DNA from: an uncultured Syntrophobacterales bacterium
GTDB taxonomy: Bacteria > Desulfobacterota > Syntrophia > Syntrophales > UBA5619
DNA: 5,935 nt
Assembly (NCBI GenBank): GCA_903903205.1
Contig: CAIUXU010000049.1
Location: 1 to 5,935 of the forward strand
Reading direction: 5' to 3'
Positions 4,991 to 5,935 of this stretch are shown here, in pieces (the first letter of the stretch is position 1; each line of letters starts with the position of its first letter). The notes below the pieces were generated by a model. The model did not search any database, had not been told where the DNA came from, and saw only the letters and a list, made by a program, of their open reading frames with translations. Made by a program: the position numbers and the translations under genes.

Positions 4991-5935
4991 ATGATAGAAA
5001 AGTTTCTAAGTCTTTCAGATGCAAGGAAGTATTCGATATCACAGCATGAGCTCGAGCGGAGATGGAAGGCCGTACGCGAACGTATGGCAGCCCGCGGGAT
5101 AGACTGCCTCGTTGCCCAGGGCCAGCAGCGGTATGTCAGCGGCTATTTCCGCTGGTTCTCCGATATCGCGGAAGCCAATTATCCGATCACTGCCATCTTT
5201 CCGCTCCAGGAGGAGTTGACGATTATCGGCCACGGTCCGGGGGCGCCTGCGCATCCGGGCAATCCACCGGACTGGGCTTTACGGGCGGGGATGAAGAAGA
5301 TCAACATGCCGGCCTTCCCGAACGTTTGGTGGCAGGATGCCTGGGATGCGGAAAGGGCTGTGGAGGTCATCGGGCGACTGAAACCCCGGACCGTCGGTTT
5401 CGTGGGGATGGGGAATATCTCCGCCGCTTTCTATGAGAACGTCAAAAAAGGTCTCCAGGGAGTCACCCTCGTCAATGCCAGCGACTTGGTCGATGAGGTA
5501 CGGATGGTCAAGAGCGAAGAGGAACTCACCCTTATGAGGGACGCCGCCTATATGCATGAGATGAGCTATGCGGTCGCGAAGAAGGCGGTTCGTCCGGGGA
5601 GGACCGTCACAGAGGTGATCCTCGAGATCCGTCAGGCGCAGATGGCAGCCGGCAGTGAAGAACAGCAGATCGCCATCATGTTTGGCCGGCCGGATTCACT
5701 CCACAACATGCAGCAGCACAGTTGGGGGAACGTCTACTGGCGGCGGAAGCTCAAAGAGGGCGACGTCGTTAACCTCCTGGTCGAATCGAGCATGCCGGGA
5801 GGCTACTGGTACGACCTGCGGCGCTTCTTCTCCATCGGGCCGGTTCCGTCGGAACTCCAGGAGGCCCATGCCATCGCTTTGGAGGCGAGGCGGCTCATGG
5901 CCGCCCACTCCAAGCCCGGCGTCATGCCGGGGATC
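4991..5935 (+). CDS. Creatinase/M24 peptidase-fold hydrolase (Xaa-Pro peptidase-like, partial, C-terminus outside window)
   Basis: The plus-strand frame is open for 315 codons to the right edge. Residues about 15-165 look like the creatinase N-terminal domain (ELERRWKAVRERMAARGID, then a mixed alpha/beta region). From VDEVRMVKSEEELTLMRDAA (167-186) it reads as the M24 pita-bread domain, with AVRPGRTVTEV and KEGDVVNLLVESS leading to GGYWYDLRRFF (270-280). The family includes aminopeptidase P, prolidase and creatinase, all cleaving C-N bonds. In metal-dependent members, GDVV is followed by an Asp three residues on and a second Asp eleven residues later. Here only the second (Asp275) is present, while the first site reads NLLVE, closer to the non-metal creatinase pattern. 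The remaining metal His/Glu positions lie beyond the window. ATG 4991 is preferred, with AAGGGGG six bases upstream; ATG 4985 is in frame but abuts that site. No signal peptide is seen, so it is probably cytoplasmic. It is divergently transcribed from the transport cluster. Confidence 0.88.
   Translation, partial: MIEKFLSLSDARKYSISQHELERRWKAVRERMAARGIDCLVAQGQQRYVSGYFRWFSDIAEANYPITAIFPLQEELTIIGHGPGAPAHPGNPPDWALRAGMKKINMPAFPNVWWQDAWDAERAVEVIGRLKPRTVGFVGMGNISAAFYENVKKGLQGVTLVNASDLVDEVRMVKSEEELTLMRDAAYMHEMSYAVAKKAVRPGRTVTEVILEIRQAQMAAGSEEQQIAIMFGRPDSLHNMQQHSWGNVYWRRKLKEGDVVNLLVESSMPGGYWYDLRRFFSIGPVPSELQEAHAIALEARRLMAAHSKPGVMPGI

Noticed and set aside
4810..5049. 79-codon plus-strand frame spanning the intergenic region
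   Set aside because: It overlaps the start of the M24 gene in another frame, has no ribosome site and no recognisable protein features.

Overview
The window is bacterial, GC-rich (by eye high 50s percent) and almost fully coding, with clear Shine-Dalgarno sites. TctC/Bug-type solute-binding proteins beside a CaiB/racemase-family enzyme are typical of Proteobacteria in the broad sense, including Beta- and Deltaproteobacteria/Desulfobacterota. Nothing in the sequence fixes the species. There are no RNA genes, insertion sequences, CRISPR arrays or phage genes.

Layout: a divergent intergenic region (about 4786-4990) separates a five-gene minus-strand cluster from one plus-strand gene. In transcription order the minus cluster is: (1) a secreted TctC/Bug solute-binding protein (3805-4785); (2) a CoA-transferase family III protein of the alpha-methylacyl-CoA racemase type (2583-3764); (3) a ModA-like type 2 solute-binding fold without a signal peptide, starting at TTG in a 4-base overlap with the gene before it (1828-2586); (4) a second secreted TctC/Bug protein (827-1816); and (5) an NADP-isocitrate-dehydrogenase-like enzyme that runs off the left edge (1-810). 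Gaps are 40, -4, 11 and 16 bases, so this looks like one operon. The plus-strand gene (4991 to the right edge) is a creatinase/M24 peptidase-fold protein, incomplete at its 3' end.

How the genes may work together (inference): two periplasmic carboxylate-binding proteins would capture an organic acid, the CaiB-family enzyme would racemise or otherwise handle its CoA ester, and the dehydrogenase would oxidatively decarboxylate a 2-hydroxyacid intermediate. The M24 protein would hydrolyse a C-N bond in a related compound or a peptide. No membrane transporter subunits (TctA/TctB or ABC) are present in the window.

The most interesting points are these. The dehydrogenase keeps the isocitrate-dehydrogenase fold and arginine clamp but has Asn and Phe in place of the substrate Thr77 and catalytic Tyr139 of human IDH1. 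The M24 domain lacks the usual first metal-ligand Asp. The divergent promoter region holds several palindromes of operator size. The substrate cannot be named from this sequence.
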